11,993 nucleotides of DNA from Rhodoferax sp. (lineage in GTDB: Bacteria > Pseudomonadota > Gammaproteobacteria > Burkholderiales > Burkholderiaceae_C). The notes below the pieces were generated by a model. It did not search any database and was not told the DNA's origin. It saw nothing but the letters and a program-made list of their open reading frames with translations. The position numbers were made by a program, and so were the translations under genes. Location: positions 1 through 11,993 of the forward strand of contig JAKFXU010000399.1 in NCBI GenBank assembly GCA_021731215.1, written 5' to 3'. Shown piece by piece: positions 11,950 through 11,993 of this stretch; position 1 is the stretch's first letter, and each line of letters opens with the position of its first letter.

Positions 11950-11993
11950 GAGCACCTCTCTGTGTCCTCCCCAGCTTGTTTGCTGCCCTTTTC

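Noticed and set aside
1921..11993. Integron cassette array
   Set aside because: Multiple TA modules suggested a superintegron, but there is no integrase gene, no attC-like imperfect palindrome after each gene, and genes lie on both strands.
1..11993. CRISPR array, tRNA or rRNA genes
   Set aside because: No regularly spaced short repeats, cloverleaf-like stretches or rRNA signatures were noticed; the repeats present are pairs at kilobase distances.

Overview
The window looks like the chromosome of a betaproteobacterium, probably Burkholderiales and perhaps Comamonadaceae. The grounds are the high GC content and codon use, a type IV pilin with a sigma-54 promoter followed by a PglL-type O-glycosylation ligase, and protein signatures typical of that group. 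The lineage is my inference; no rRNA or tRNA gene is present to anchor it.

Layout. (1) 1-1920: a GspE/PilB-type assembly ATPase, + strand, whose true start may lie before the window. (2) 1921-7704: a dense accessory block of toxin-antitoxin (TA) and related genes. In order it holds a truncated HVO_A0114-like winged-helix fragment, an intact AbrB-type antitoxin with a Doc toxin, a 107-bp copy of the 3' end of the ATPase gene, a BrnA/CopG-type antitoxin with what looks like the tail of its BrnT toxin, and an AAA_14/DUF4143 ATPase. It continues on the - strand with a nucleotidyltransferase (MNT) and broken HEPN gene and an intact HigB/HigA-type pair. A second copy of the winged-helix fragment and an intact ParD/ParE-type pair follow on the + strand. 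(3) 7705-10230: pilus genes, with a sigma-54 promoter, pilA, a strong terminator and pglL. (4) 10231-11993: an intact Phd-type antitoxin with a PIN (VapC) toxin between two 77-bp direct repeats, then a scrambled hipA pseudogene on the - strand that starts near the right edge.

How it fits together. The ATPase and the pilA-pglL genes concern type IV pilus or related secretion machinery. Between and beyond them lie at least eight TA-like loci: four intact two-gene modules, three broken or partial ones and one solitary ATPase. Several are bracketed by short duplications: a copy of the ATPase 3' end to the right of AbrB-Doc, an exact 50-bp repeat on both sides of MNT/HEPN, and a 77-bp repeat on both sides of Phd-VapC. 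Two copies of a winged-helix fragment frame a larger interval. No transposase, integrase or attC-like site was found. The arrangement suggests a hotspot where small TA cassettes are gained, shuffled and decay by recombination between dispersed repeats. Three of the promoters sit so close to the start codon that the messages would be leaderless or nearly so.
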